The translations under genes and the position numbers were made by a program. A DNA stretch of 64,000 bases from assembly GCF_000613125.1 (NCBI RefSeq), contig NZ_HG964497.1, positions 764,236 to 828,235 of the forward strand. Direction: 5' to 3'. Positions 45,971 through 54,761 of this stretch are shown here, piece by piece (the stretch's first letter is position 1; each line of letters opens with the position of its first letter). Source of the stretch: Bacillus sp. EB01 (GTDB taxonomy: Bacteria; Bacillota; Bacilli; Bacillales; Cytobacillaceae). Under the pieces are notes generated by a model. It was not told the DNA's origin. It ran no database searches and worked only from the letters and a program-made list of their open reading frames with translations.

Positions 45971-46170
45971 AGGCCACATCCTTCTACTATTTTGTAAAAA
46001 TTGGGTCTCTTTTATTATACTTCATCTAAGTTTCGCCGCATATTTAAAAAGGGTTTTATTGTATGGCTCTTCGGCAAACCGGCTTATAGCATATTTAAAG
46101 TAAAAAAGGTACTCGCTTTACCCAAACTTTGGTAGAATTTTAGTAGAAAAACAAGGATGCAGGTGACATA

Positions 46171-47063
46171 ATGGCTACCATGATAAAGGCGGCTCCTGAG
46201 GTTTTACTTTTAAAAGAAGAACTTCAAGATAGATTAGGTGTAACTAAAGCACAACTGGATACCTATATGAAAGATGGATTACCTTATTTCTTGCTTGGTA
46301 ATCAATATCGTTTTCTTGAGAGTGAAATAACGGAATGGTTAAAGTCCTACCAGCAGCAGGAACGGCTTGAGCGGGAGTTTATTGATAAAAAAGGAAGGAC
46401 ACTTGCTGAATACGTTACTGAAGATATTGTTCTTTCCACCCTCAGGATTAGCAAGGTGTATTTCATATCTTTGAAGAAAAAAGGAATGCCGTTTGTAACA
46501 GTAGGTAAGAAGGATTTTTTTCATATACAGGACATCTTGGATTACTATAGGGCGGGTGATACTCTACAAAGGGATGAACCTTTAAAAAGCCTTCTAGGCT
46601 CCCTGTGCAAGGACGTCCCGAGAGAGATTCCGCTGCTTATTGTTGATGGATCGTATACCCGGCCAAAAGCAGGAACTGGGATTGTTCTTATCGAAAACTG
46701 GGAGAAAGTCACAGGCAAGTCCAATATCAGGGCTTTAAAACGGATAGGTCAACGACATGTGAGTATCTTGCCATAATTGATGCGTTAAGATTAATTAAAA
46801 AGCGGAATTTTGATAAGGCGATTATCTTGACTGACCAAGAGTCCTGGTCAAGGAGTTTCCCCCTATCAGAGAAAAAATCAGAAAAGTCCGTAAAGGGATT
46901 TGTCAAGGATGGCAATCTGCTTTGGGAAAAAATGAAGGACAGAGTTGAAATTAAGTATGTTGGGGTTTTAAAAGATGGTACTGACAATCCTCTCTATAAT
47001 GCTGCTCATGACTTGAGCAGGCAATATATAAACCAAGAGTTTCCAAGCCTTAAGTTCGGGTAA
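46171..47063 (+). CDS. HTH/RNase H-like protein, split by a -1 frameshift at a slippery heptamer
   Basis: The zero frame (46171-46776, 201 aa) opens with helix-turn-helix-like parts (LKEELQDRLGVTKAQLDTYM, and a second such repeat). Near its end it enters an RNase H fold with Asp159 in LLIVDGSYT. It would stop at 46774. The -1 frame is open from 46734 to the stop at 47063 and supplies the rest of the fold: TTCEYLAIIDALRLI with the expected Glu, and IILTDQESWSRSF with the second Asp. Shifting at T-TTA-AAA (46734-46740) joins them into 297 aa. Either programmed frameshifting or a lost base in a real gene would explain this. Neighbour: the NERD gene on the other strand. Confidence 0.75.
46734..46740 (+). 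promoter_or_regulatory. Candidate -1 ribosomal frameshift site, T-TTA-AAA
   Basis: In the zero frame the codons are GCT TTA AAA CGG, so the heptamer has the X-XXY-YYZ form. Slipping back one base gives TTT AAA ACG and enters the open -1 frame. No strong downstream stem was seen within 10-15 bases. AGGG just upstream could act as an internal Shine-Dalgarno-like stimulator but is closer than usual. Confidence 0.5.
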
Positions 47064-47207
47064 AAATTACTCGGGTTTTTTTTAGTCACCTTCGTAACCC
47101 CATACTCCCATTCTCACCAATACCAAGCATATATTGCTGATAGGGATTTTTATAACCAAAGACACAAAAAAGCTGCACGCCTTATCCGTACAGCCCCGCA
47201 CATACTA

Positions 47208-48677
47208 TTAATTTCCCATCGGCTTAAACGCCGATTTTTCTTTGTACATTTCCTTGTCGGCCAACTCCAGCATTTCCTCGGCGGTTGCCCCGCAGCCCGG
47301 GGTATAGTGGTAAAGCCCGATGCTTGCGGATAGGCAATAGTCGGAGTTTGATGTTAAATTAAAGACTTCAAAGGCATCTGAAATCGACTCCCATAGATGC
47401 CGCGCTTCAAAAGCATCCTTCCGTGCGAAAAGAATCACGAATTCGTCCCCGCCAAGCCTGAAAAATGTATCTTCGGGGCTAATTTTTCCAAGAATGATTG
47501 AACAAAGCGTTTTAATCATCTCATCCCCGGCAAAGTGGCCGAAGCGGTCATTCACCAGCTTCAAATCGTTAATGTCAACAAAGCAAAGCGTGAACTCATG
47601 GCCATCCCGGGCGTTTATGTGGTGATTTAGAATCTCGATGCCGCGGCGCCGGTTCAGAATTCCGGTCAGCATGTCAAAGGAAGCATGGCGCTGAAGCTCC
47701 TGCTCCTTCATTTTCAAAGGAGTAATATCGGAAACCCCGACAAGCACACATTCCTCATCCATATAATTGATTTTTTCAAAATTAAGCATAGCCCACCTCA
47801 AGCCAAATCCGCTATCTGGATATTCCATTACATAATTTTGCAAACTTTCCTTCTCGCGGAGCTGATCAAGAATGGCTTTCTTTTCAATAAGGTCCCGAAA
47901 CAAGAAGTTTGTATCCAGCTGCGGAAGGGGAAGGCCATGCAAAGTAAAGAATTCCCTTGCCTGGCGATTAATCAGCAGCACCTTTTTTTCTTCAAGATTA
48001 GCAAGAATAAGCGGTGTTGGATTCATGCTGAACAGCCTCCGGAAATTTTCTTCCCTACCCTTTAGCTTCGCCTGGCTGAGAAACTCCTGTCTCCGTTTTG
48101 TATAAAAACTATAGCCTATCAGCAGGGATATCGCGGCGGCTCCTGTTGAATTGATTTGTTTAGTGAGAATTGTAACTTGATTATGATTCAGCTCTGCAAC
48201 AGCGCCGAGAAAAATCAGCTGGGACATGGTGAGCATGCCGAAAAAATGAAGCGGCTTAATCGGAAAGATAATTGCAATCGCAAACATAATAATCAGATAA
48301 AAATCGATTGTACCGCCGGCCAGCTTCTGGCTGTTAAGCGCTGAAGCAAGTCCGATCAGCAAATAAAAGGCGATATAGGTATAATTAATCCGCCTCTTTG
48401 GAACCTTGGTCAGCTGGGCCCGGACGTGAAGGAAAACGGCCGCCACAATGAACGCAATTGAATGGATAACAAAAAAATTCACCCTGACCACGGTATCATC
48501 CAAATCTCTTAATAAAAAAATATCAGCAATGAAAAAGAGCGGATATGCGGCAACAACCAAAACTGCGACCCAAAAAAGCCTCTCAAAGGCAATTTGGTCG
48601 AGGTATTGCTCAAATTCCCGGCTTTCCTTCCGGCCAAGAAGTGGACGTTTCCAAAAGCTTGATTTTAGTGGTTCCAT
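47208..48677 (-). CDS. Membrane-bound diguanylate cyclase (PAS-GGDEF)
   Basis: About 489 aa. Six N-terminal membrane helices (to about residue 195) are followed by a PAS-like region (about 210-325) and a GGDEF domain with FVDINDLKLVNDRFGHFAGD and active-site RLGGDEF. It makes cyclic di-GMP. The inhibitory I-site RxxD, normally five residues before GGDEF, reads SPED here, so product inhibition is probably lost. The start is taken at the second of two close ATGs because GAAGGAAG is too near the first. Confidence 0.9.
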   Translation of the reverse strand: MEPLKSSFWKRPLLGRKESREFEQYLDQIAFERLFWVAVLVVAAYPLFFIADIFLLRDLDDTVVRVNFFVIHSIAFIVAAVFLHVRAQLTKVPKRRINYTYIAFYLLIGLASALNSQKLAGGTIDFYLIIMFAIAIIFPIKPLHFFGMLTMSQLIFLGAVAELNHNQVTILTKQINSTGAAAISLLIGYSFYTKRRQEFLSQAKLKGREENFRRLFSMNPTPLILANLEEKKVLLINRQAREFFTLHGLPLPQLDTNFLFRDLIEKKAILDQLREKESLQNYVMEYPDSGFGLRWAMLNFEKINYMDEECVLVGVSDITPLKMKEQELQRHASFDMLTGILNRRRGIEILNHHINARDGHEFTLCFVDINDLKLVNDRFGHFAGDEMIKTLCSIILGKISPEDTFFRLGGDEFVILFARKDAFEARHLWESISDAFEVFNLTSNSDYCLSASIGLYHYTPGCGATAEEMLELADKEMYKEKSAFKPMGN

Positions 48678-48814
48678 AACCATCTTCCTTCAATCAAAAT
48701 ACCTATTACTATTTTACCATATCATTGAGGTGAAAAGCGGAATTCCTCGATAATTTTTGGGGTAATTTGGTAATTCCCCTACAATAAACTTAATAACTGT
48801 TGCAGCGAAAATAA

Positions 48815-48836
48815 CCCCTCCACACGAGTGGAAGGG
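48815..48836 (-). terminator. Terminator of the zinc alcohol dehydrogenase gene
   Basis: On the minus strand CCCTTCCAC pairs with GTGGAGGGG with a four-base loop, followed by TTATTTT. Confidence 0.75.
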
Positions 48837-48857
48837 CTAGTTGCTTAACATATGAAA

Positions 48858-50006
48858 CTATGGCTTCAGGATAACCTTAACGACCTCATCCTCATGATCA
48901 TGGAAAATCTGGTATGCTTTCGCAGCATCGTCAAGCGGAACGCGATGCGTAATGATTTCCGTCGGGTCGAACTCGCCAGAAGCAATTTTATCAAACAGCA
49001 TCGGCATATAATGGATGACCGGTGCCTGTCCAGTTTTAATAGTAAGATTCCTCTCAAAAATATGCCCAAGCGGGAACGCGTTATACAGCGACCCATAAAC
49101 GCCGGTCAGCTGGATAGTCCCAAACTTCTGGACCGCATTCATCGCAATTTGGATTGGGCCAATGGTTCCGCCCTGCAGTTTCAGCTTCTGCTCGACCTTC
49201 TCAACCACAGACTTCTTCCCGTCCATTCCAACACAGTCGATAACAACCTGGGCGCCGCCATTTGTTAGCTCGCGCAGGAACTTCCCGGCTTCAATTTCGC
49301 CATCATGGTCATCAAAATTGTAAATCTCAACATTGTTCATCGTCTTCGCCTTCATCAGCCGGTATGGAACATTGTCCACCGCAATGACACGCCCTGCACC
49401 CTGCATCCAGGCAAATTTCTGCGCCATCAAACCGACCGGGCCGCATCCAAGAACAATGACCGTATCGCCAGGCTTCACCCCGGCATTTTCAACACTCCAC
49501 CATGCAGTCGGGAGCACATCCGACATGAACAACAGCGCCTCATCCTCAAGCTCACACGACTCCGGAATCACAAACGGCATGAAATTCCCATACGGTACAC
49601 GCAAATACTCAGCCTGTCCGCCTGGATAATTCCCATATCGCTCTGTAAATCCGAAATAACCTGCCGAGTCAAGAAGGGGATTCGGGTTCGAATTATCACA
49701 CTGGCTCTCCATATCATGCTGGCAGAAAAAACAATCCCCGCAGGAAATATTGAACGGAATTACAACCCGGTCACCCTTCTTCACCTTCGTGACATCAGGC
49801 CCGACCTCCTCGACAATCCCCATCGGCTCATGCCCAATCACATAGCCCGGATGAGTCGGCATCGCACCAACATAAATATGCAAATCCGACCCGCAAATCG
49901 CCGTTGACGTAATCCGGACAATAATATCATCCGGCTTCTCAATCCTCGGATCATCCACATTCTTAACCTGAATATCCTTCGCACCCTGGAACGTAACTGC
50001 CTTCAT
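48858..50006 (-). CDS. Zinc-dependent alcohol dehydrogenase (formaldehyde-dehydrogenase-like)
   Basis: 382 aa. The catalytic zinc ligands are in AICGSDLHIYVG and GHEPMG. A structural zinc lobe CGDCFFCQHDMESQC and a Rossmann VLGCGPVGLMAQKFAW complete the medium-chain fold. The long form resembles glutathione-independent formaldehyde dehydrogenases and threonine-dehydrogenase-like enzymes. ATG 50006 has AAGGAGG; an upstream frame of ten codons lacks support. It is a single gene. Confidence 0.9.
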   Translation of the reverse strand: MKAVTFQGAKDIQVKNVDDPRIEKPDDIIVRITSTAICGSDLHIYVGAMPTHPGYVIGHEPMGIVEEVGPDVTKVKKGDRVVIPFNISCGDCFFCQHDMESQCDNSNPNPLLDSAGYFGFTERYGNYPGGQAEYLRVPYGNFMPFVIPESCELEDEALLFMSDVLPTAWWSVENAGVKPGDTVIVLGCGPVGLMAQKFAWMQGAGRVIAVDNVPYRLMKAKTMNNVEIYNFDDHDGEIEAGKFLRELTNGGAQVVIDCVGMDGKKSVVEKVEQKLKLQGGTIGPIQIAMNAVQKFGTIQLTGVYGSLYNAFPLGHIFERNLTIKTGQAPVIHYMPMLFDKIASGEFDPTEIITHRVPLDDAAKAYQIFHDHEDEVVKVILKP

Positions 50007-50152
50007 AACTCTACCTCCTTGTATGAATTCACTCACCTATACCCCTCTTTTTACGGGAGTATGTTACTTTTTTTTTGAAAAAATCGGTCGATACTTTCTA
50101 GAGTGAGCCTAATGACGGGAAGTTAACCTATACACCTAGGTCTACCTTCCTG

Positions 50153-50306
50153 AACACTTTTCAAGGACATATCACTATTCCGGCAGTTTCAAAATGTACT
50201 CGAAAACCCATTTCAAGGACATTTCGCCTTTCCGGCAGCTTCAAAATGTACTCGAAACCAAGTTTCAAGGACATTTCACCATTCCGGCAGCTTCAAAATG
50301 TACTAG
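50153..50306 (+). repeat. 52-bp-period dyad repeats, family A, cluster 2
   Basis: AATGTACTCGAAA-type arms begin at 50193, 50245 and 50297, exactly 52 apart, each paired with TTTCAAGGACATT-type arms and joined by CCGGCAG linkers. Same family and orientation as at 16.3 kb. With flanking AT-rich DNA it fills the gap between the alcohol dehydrogenase and the sigma-gene remnant. Confidence 0.9.
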
Positions 50307-50353
50307 ACAGACAAGGACTCAACAAACCAATTTAGATTCGAATAAATTTTTCC

Positions 50354-50379
50354 AACCTTTTCCCTAATTTTGGTGTCTA
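50354..50379 (+). promoter_or_regulatory. Possible ECF-type promoter of the sigma-gene remnant
   Basis: AACC (50354-50357) and GTGTCTA (50373-50379) resemble ECF -35 AAC and -10 CGTC elements at about 15-16 bases spacing, directly upstream of the sigma fragment. An autoregulated promoter would be normal for an ECF gene. Confidence 0.4.
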
Positions 50380-50402
50380 ATAGAAGTGAAGGGGGCGAGG
50401 GG

Positions 50403-50631
50403 TTGCAGACAGAGTCAGAACACATGCTGATTAGCGCCATTTTTGAAAACAAAGAGTACTTTACCCGCATCGCCAGGAGGTTTCTCCTCACGGAGGAGGA
50501 TGTGGAGGATGCACTCCAGAAAATGATTTATAAAGCCTTTAAATCTATTAAAAATTTGAATGAACCCAATCATTTGGCAGTTGGATGAAATTTTGAGTGC
50601 TAAGGAAACAGAAATTACGGTCATGTACTAA
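50403..50631 (+). pseudogene. Truncated ECF sigma factor gene
   Basis: From TTG 50403 (after GAAGGGGGCGAGG) the frame encodes MLISAIFENKEYFTRIARRF, then LLTEEDVEDALQKMIYKAFK, sigma-70 region 2 of ECF factors. It stops at 50588 after only about 62 codons. A second frame, LDEILSAKETEITVMY, runs to a stop at 50629-50631. It could be the former C-terminus. Region 4 is missing, so an internal deletion is likely. A ribosome binding site AAGGAGG after it leads only into 15 codons, perhaps the remains of an anti-sigma gene. Confidence 0.7.
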
Positions 50632-50701
50632 GGAGGTTCATGTTTTATGAATGGCGGAAACAGTGTTTTTAAGAGACCGCGGCGGTTTGTATAGAAAAAT
50701 T

Positions 50702-50733
50702 AAAGGGAAAACAGTGCTGCTGTTTTCCCTTTT
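50702..50733. terminator. Bidirectional terminator before the DUF2812 gene
   Basis: 13-bp perfect stem AAAGGGAAAACAG with CTGTTTTCCCTTT. Confidence 0.85.
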
Positions 50734-50741
50734 AGTGCTAT

Positions 50742-51920
50742 TTAAAAATCATACGCCTTCCTAAGCCGCCAGTAAAACAGCCAGGTTCTAACGGTGAAGG
50801 AACCAAAAATAATGATACAGATAATAAATGCAACTGTGTTGTACAGGTCCAAACCGGTCTTTCCGTTGGGAGCTGTATACCTAGTGAATGCCACAATATT
50901 AAATAGATACATAATGACTATAGGAAGAAATATGACTGTGTGGGTGACAGCAATCCTTTTCGCATGTTTTAAGTGATGTGATTTTTCACTATAGAGTTGT
51001 GGCGGTTGTTCGCCTTCTGAAAATTCCCGGCTCCAAATCGTCCACTTTGTAATAACTGATTTGGAAATAAAAACACTTTTCCAGCCTGCGTCCCTATGCA
51101 TGTCGAAATAGCTTTCGTCTGTTATGTTTTGGTAATCAGCACTGTAACGCATTTTGCGGGGGCTGCCGATGATAAAGTAAAAGGCCGTTCCTGTCCTGCC
51201 GACCCGATGGAGGTTATACCCCCGGGCTTCCATGTCCTCAAGCCACTTTTCCAATTTGTCTGGAGAATACATCCACCCGAACTTTCGTTTGACAATCAGT
51301 TGACCGGACCGTTTGAGCTGCCGTTCGGCTTCCTTATCCAGGCTGGCAGTATATTGTTTCTTGTTAGTGCTATTCAGTAAAGATTTATTTGTTTTATAAA
51401 TTAAGATAATTTGATAGAGACAAAGGATATACACAACGACCGCCAAAGCAAATGCCGCATATGTAATAACCCACATCGGGCTCGGAACAACTTCAACAGG
51501 AACATCATTGAGCAGGGTAAATGCGAGCATTGAAAGATTCATAACAAGCAACATAGTAAAATAAAGTACGATGCCTGCGAATATGTACATGTGTATCCTG
51601 TTCCTTTTAATAATGCCTTCGCGAACAGGGGAGGTTTTTACTTGTTCTGGAGGCTGTTCATTCGCGATAATATACCAATTGCCGGTATGAAGGACTTTTT
51701 GCCAGCCTTCATTTACCAAAGACCTTGGTAACATGGCTCCTTTTACTTTCTCGTATCCAATTCGATACGTAAGTGATTGAGGACTATCCTGCCGAAAAGA
51801 AAAAGAACGTGTACCACGATTCAGTCGGTCAAGAAAGTACCCTTTTTGGGCCATGCCCGAAAGCCACGCTTCCGTTTTTTCTACGTTGTAGCTCCACAAC
51901 GGCCTACATGCTTTTTTCAT
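50742..51920 (-). CDS. DUF2812 membrane protein, duplicated domain
   Basis: 392 aa with two DUF2812-like soluble units (about 8-90 and 205-305; both have W-x-x-x-M-x-x-x-G-Y-x-L). Each is followed by two membrane helices. The function is unknown. In Bacilli DUF2812 genes follow PadR regulators, as here: the ATG overlaps the padR stop by four bases. It is probably an envelope stress or peptide-sensing protein under its own repressor; that is inference from context. Confidence 0.85.
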   Translation of the reverse strand: MKKACRPLWSYNVEKTEAWLSGMAQKGYFLDRLNRGTRSFSFRQDSPQSLTYRIGYEKVKGAMLPRSLVNEGWQKVLHTGNWYIIANEQPPEQVKTSPVREGIIKRNRIHMYIFAGIVLYFTMLLVMNLSMLAFTLLNDVPVEVVPSPMWVITYAAFALAVVVYILCLYQIILIYKTNKSLLNSTNKKQYTASLDKEAERQLKRSGQLIVKRKFGWMYSPDKLEKWLEDMEARGYNLHRVGRTGTAFYFIIGSPRKMRYSADYQNITDESYFDMHRDAGWKSVFISKSVITKWTIWSREFSEGEQPPQLYSEKSHHLKHAKRIAVTHTVIFLPIVIMYLFNIVAFTRYTAPNGKTGLDLYNTVAFIICIIIFGSFTVRTWLFYWRLRKAYDF

Positions 51921-52246
51921 AAAAAAGCCTCCTCGTATTTAATCGCATTCCCGTGAAGCTCTTTAAGCCTCTGAATCTCGGCAGCAATCAAATTCCTTCC
52001 TACTTCAGTAATCTCATATACAGTTTTTCGTTCTTCATCTGCAAAAACAGTAATAACCCCATCCTTTTGCATTTTTGTCAGAGTACCGTAAACTGTGCCA
52101 GACCCGAGCAGTATTCGTGAATTCGAAATTTCCTCGACATGCTTTACAATTCCGTAGCCATGCCTTGGAGTGTATAAGGATAGAAGTATATAGAATGCTG
52201 TCTCTGTCATCGGTATGTATTTTTTAAGAACTTTCTCCAGGGTCAA
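51917..52246 (-). CDS. PadR-family transcriptional regulator
   Basis: About 109 aa. PadR winged helix: YIPMTETAFYILLSLYTPRHGYGI, then GSGTVYGTLTKMQKDGVI, and a C-terminal dimerisation helix. TTG 52246 is preferred because AGAGGTGG precedes it; a GTG three codons upstream lies in the ribosome binding site. It is the first gene of the two-gene operon and probably represses it in response to a small molecule or cell-wall signal. Confidence 0.88.
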   Translation of the reverse strand: MTLEKVLKKYIPMTETAFYILLSLYTPRHGYGIVKHVEEISNSRILLGSGTVYGTLTKMQKDGVITVFADEERKTVYEITEVGRNLIAAEIQRLKELHGNAIKYEEAFL

Positions 52247-52298
52247 AGTAGCCACCTCTTCCGGTTAAACGATCAATGGATATATCGCACCTAAATAT

Positions 52299-52311
52299 GT
52301 CGTAGTACGAC
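52299..52311. promoter_or_regulatory. Candidate PadR operator
   Basis: Perfect 13-base dyad GTCGTAGTACGAC between the padR gene and the divergent VTT-domain gene, about 50 bases upstream of padR. Confidence 0.45.
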
Positions 52312-52510
52312 TATATCACGCCGTGACATATACGGCAATAGTATAAATTTTAAAATTTTTCCTATCCTGGATTACGTTAACTGCTTTGTAAACACTGGCT
52401 GTTTGTTTTTAATTAACATCAGGTTTTATGTATACTGTGGGTATGCAGTAAAAGTATTTAAATAATCGAATTTGGATTCTGGGCTGAACGTCTGAACAAT
52501 GGGGTAAACG

Positions 52511-53059
52511 ATGCAGCAGTGGGTGATTGAGCTTTTTGTAATATATCGCGAGGCGGCAGTTGTAATTAGTATCTTCCTCAATATAGTTATTAGCGTTCTC
52601 GGCGTTGTTCCGAGCGTGTTCCTGACTGCCGCAAATATCTTTGTTTTCGGGCTTGTTGAGGGTACAGTAATCTCGGCGCTTGGTGAAGCTGCTGGAGCCG
52701 CGGTCTCATTTGCACTTTACCGAAAAGGCTTTAGAAAATGGGCAGGAGAGAAGCTGCCTGATAAAACCTGGATTCAAAGGCTTCTGCGTGCACATGGCAG
52801 GGACGCATTCTTCCTGGTATTTGGACTGCGGCTGCTTCCATTTGTCCCATCCGGCCTGGTGACCTTTGTGGCCGCAATCGGCACAGTCAGTGTCGGCACG
52901 TTCGTTGCCTCAAGCACTCTGGGTAAAATTCCCGCCTTAATCATGGAGGCTTATTCCATCTATCAGGTTACAGAATGGACAATTCAGGGCAAAATAATAT
53001 TGTTGGCAATTGGCTGTGCCTTTTTATATGTGGTGTTTACGAGACTCCGGCGACGGTAA
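52511..53059 (+). CDS. TVP38/TMEM64 (VTT/DedA-like) membrane protein
   Basis: 182 aa, five or six helices, with GVVPSVFLTAANIFVFGLVE, the VTT-domain re-entrant segment, and VFGLRLLPFVPSGLVTFVAA with the conserved R/P motif. DedA/VTT proteins move or scramble lipid carriers such as undecaprenyl phosphate; the exact role of this subfamily is unsettled. The ribosome binding site is weak. It is a single gene. Confidence 0.85.
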   Translation: MQQWVIELFVIYREAAVVISIFLNIVISVLGVVPSVFLTAANIFVFGLVEGTVISALGEAAGAAVSFALYRKGFRKWAGEKLPDKTWIQRLLRAHGRDAFFLVFGLRLLPFVPSGLVTFVAAIGTVSVGTFVASSTLGKIPALIMEAYSIYQVTEWTIQGKIILLAIGCAFLYVVFTRLRRR

Positions 53060-53218
53060 AGCTGATGTAGGTGAATGATTTAAAAAACGCGTCTTGTAGC
53101 CGAGAAGTGGTTATTCATAAAAGACATCGGCGACATTTCAGGTTCGGCAAATCGAAGCAGGTAGAGTCAATAGCGGTTCTGGACGACTTATAGGAACCAT
53201 TCACCCTTCACAGCCATG

Positions 53219-53490
53219 TGATGTGCCCAACGATTTGTTTTGGTAACATTTCTAGTTCTTCGGCAAGGCAAAATGTAGCCAATAGGCTGTATTGGAATCA
53301 TTTCTAGCTTTTTAGCAAGGCAAAATGTAGCCAATAGGCTGTATTGGAATCATTTCTAGCTCTTCAGCAAGGCAAAATGTAGCCAATAAGCTTTATTGGA
53401 ATCATTTTATCCTTTGCAGCAGGGCAAAATGTGCCCAATGTATTGCACGTTGATCAGTAAATGTGTAACCAATAAACGCTGGTTACATTT
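53219..53490. repeat. 52-bp-period dyad repeats, family B, cluster 3
   Basis: Left arms begin at 53219, 53271, 53323, 53375 and 53427, an unbroken 52-base lattice. A further unit begins at 53459 (32 bases on) and pairs TGTAACCA with TGGTTACA. Linkers carry TCTAGCTCTTCAGCAAGG-like sequence. The 665-base gap between the VTT and msrAB genes contains no gene. Confidence 0.9.
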
Positions 53491-53724
53491 TTTCAACCAG
53501 GAGTTTGTTAGTAGTGACATTTCACGTTTGCCAGGAGCTCAAAATATCATTCATACTAGCGGTGAGTGACAAAGCTGGTATTTGATGATTGAAGTATGTT
53601 TTCATTATGAAAAAGAATGTTTCGCAGAGAGTAAAGTGAATGCGCTGAATTGGTGGCGTAGGATTCTGGATAAGGGTGAGCGCATGGAGCGTCGACCAAT
53701 TTTTCACAAAAGGAGTGGTTGGAG

Positions 53725-54672
53725 ATGGCAGAGTTAGCGACGTTTGCGGGAGGCTGTTTTTGGTGTATGGTGCAGCCGTTTGATGAGCAGCCGGGGATTG
53801 AGAAGATAGTGTCCGGGTATACGGGCGGCCATAAGGAGAATCCGACGTATGAGGAGGTTTGTTCGGATACGACGGGCCATTATGAGGCGGTGCAGATTAC
53901 GTTTGATCCAGAGGTGTTCCCGTATAAGAAGCTGCTTGAGCTGTATTGGCAGCAGATTGATCCGACTGATGCGGGCGGGCAGTTTAATGACCGCGGGCTG
54001 TCGTACCGGACGGCGATTTTTTATCATAGCGAGGAGCAGCGGCAGTTGGCAGAGCAGTCGAAGCAGGATCTTGCGGCAAGCGGTAAGTTCAGCAAGCCGA
54101 TTGTGACGGAGATTTTGCCGGCGAAGACGTTTTATCCGGCAGAGGAGAAGCACCAGGATTATTATAAGAAGAATTCGTTCCACTATAATATGTACAAGGA
54201 AGGCTCGGGGCGGGCGCCGTTTATCCGGGCTACCTGGAAAAAGAAGAAGAGCGATGAGGAATTGCGCGAGACGCTGACGCCGATGCAGTATGAGGTTACT
54301 CAGAACAATGGGACGGAGCCGCCGTTCAGGAATGAGTTTTGGAATCTTGAAGAGGATGGTATTTATGTTGATATTGTTTCGGGAGAGCCTTTGTTCAGTT
54401 CGACTGACAAGTATGATGCGGGCTGCGGCTGGCCTAGCTTTACGAAGCCAATCAAGCGCACGGAGATTGAGGAGAAGCTGGACACATCGTACGGGATGAG
54501 GCGGATTGAGGTTCGTTCGAAGACGGCTGATTCGCATCTTGGCCATGTGTTCGATGACGGACCGGGACCTGATCATGCGCGTTACTGCATTAACTCGGCG
54601 GCACTGCGCTTCGTGCCAAAGGATAAGCTGGAAGAGGAAGGGTACGGCGAGTTCAGGAAGTTGTTTGAATAG
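53725..54672 (+). CDS. msrAB: Bifunctional methionine sulfoxide reductase MsrA-MsrB
   Basis: 315 aa. MsrA comes first: [15 protein letters not shown] with the catalytic Cys, then [15 protein letters not shown]. MsrB follows: [13 protein letters not shown] and the catalytic [14 protein letters not shown]. The usual zinc-site CGEPLF cysteine is serine here (SGEPLF), so MsrB is the zinc-free type. It reduces both diastereomers of methionine sulfoxide in the cytoplasm. Codon choice (GAG, CTG, GCG) differs somewhat from the neighbours. ATG 53725 is taken because AAAGGAG lies ten bases ahead. Confidence 0.93.
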   Translation: MAELATFAGGCFWCMVQPFDEQPGIEKIVSGYTGGHKENPTYEEVCSDTTGHYEAVQITFDPEVFPYKKLLELYWQQIDPTDAGGQFNDRGLSYRTAIFYHSEEQRQLAEQSKQDLAASGKFSKPIVTEILPAKTFYPAEEKHQDYYKKNSFHYNMYKEGSGRAPFIRATWKKKKSDEELRETLTPMQYEVTQNNGTEPPFRNEFWNLEEDGIYVDIVSGEPLFSSTDKYDAGCGWPSFTKPIKRTEIEEKLDTSYGMRRIEVRSKTADSHLGHVFDDGPGPDHARYCINSAALRFVPKDKLEEEGYGEFRKLFE

Positions 54673-54684
54673 TTTTATTATCTT

Positions 54685-54708
54685 AGGGGCAGCTGATGCC
54701 CCTTTTTC
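54685..54708 (+). terminator. Terminator of msrAB
   Basis: AGGGGCA pairs with TGCCCCT, followed by TTTTTC. Confidence 0.8.
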
Positions 54709-54761
54709 ACGTGTTGTAAATTGGGTATACTACAGTGAGAACTCGTTTTGGAGGAATGTAC

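Noticed and set aside
53734-54576. 280-codon minus-strand frame opposite msrAB
   Set aside because: Arg/Leu-rich antisense shadow of a gene with strong motifs on the plus strand.
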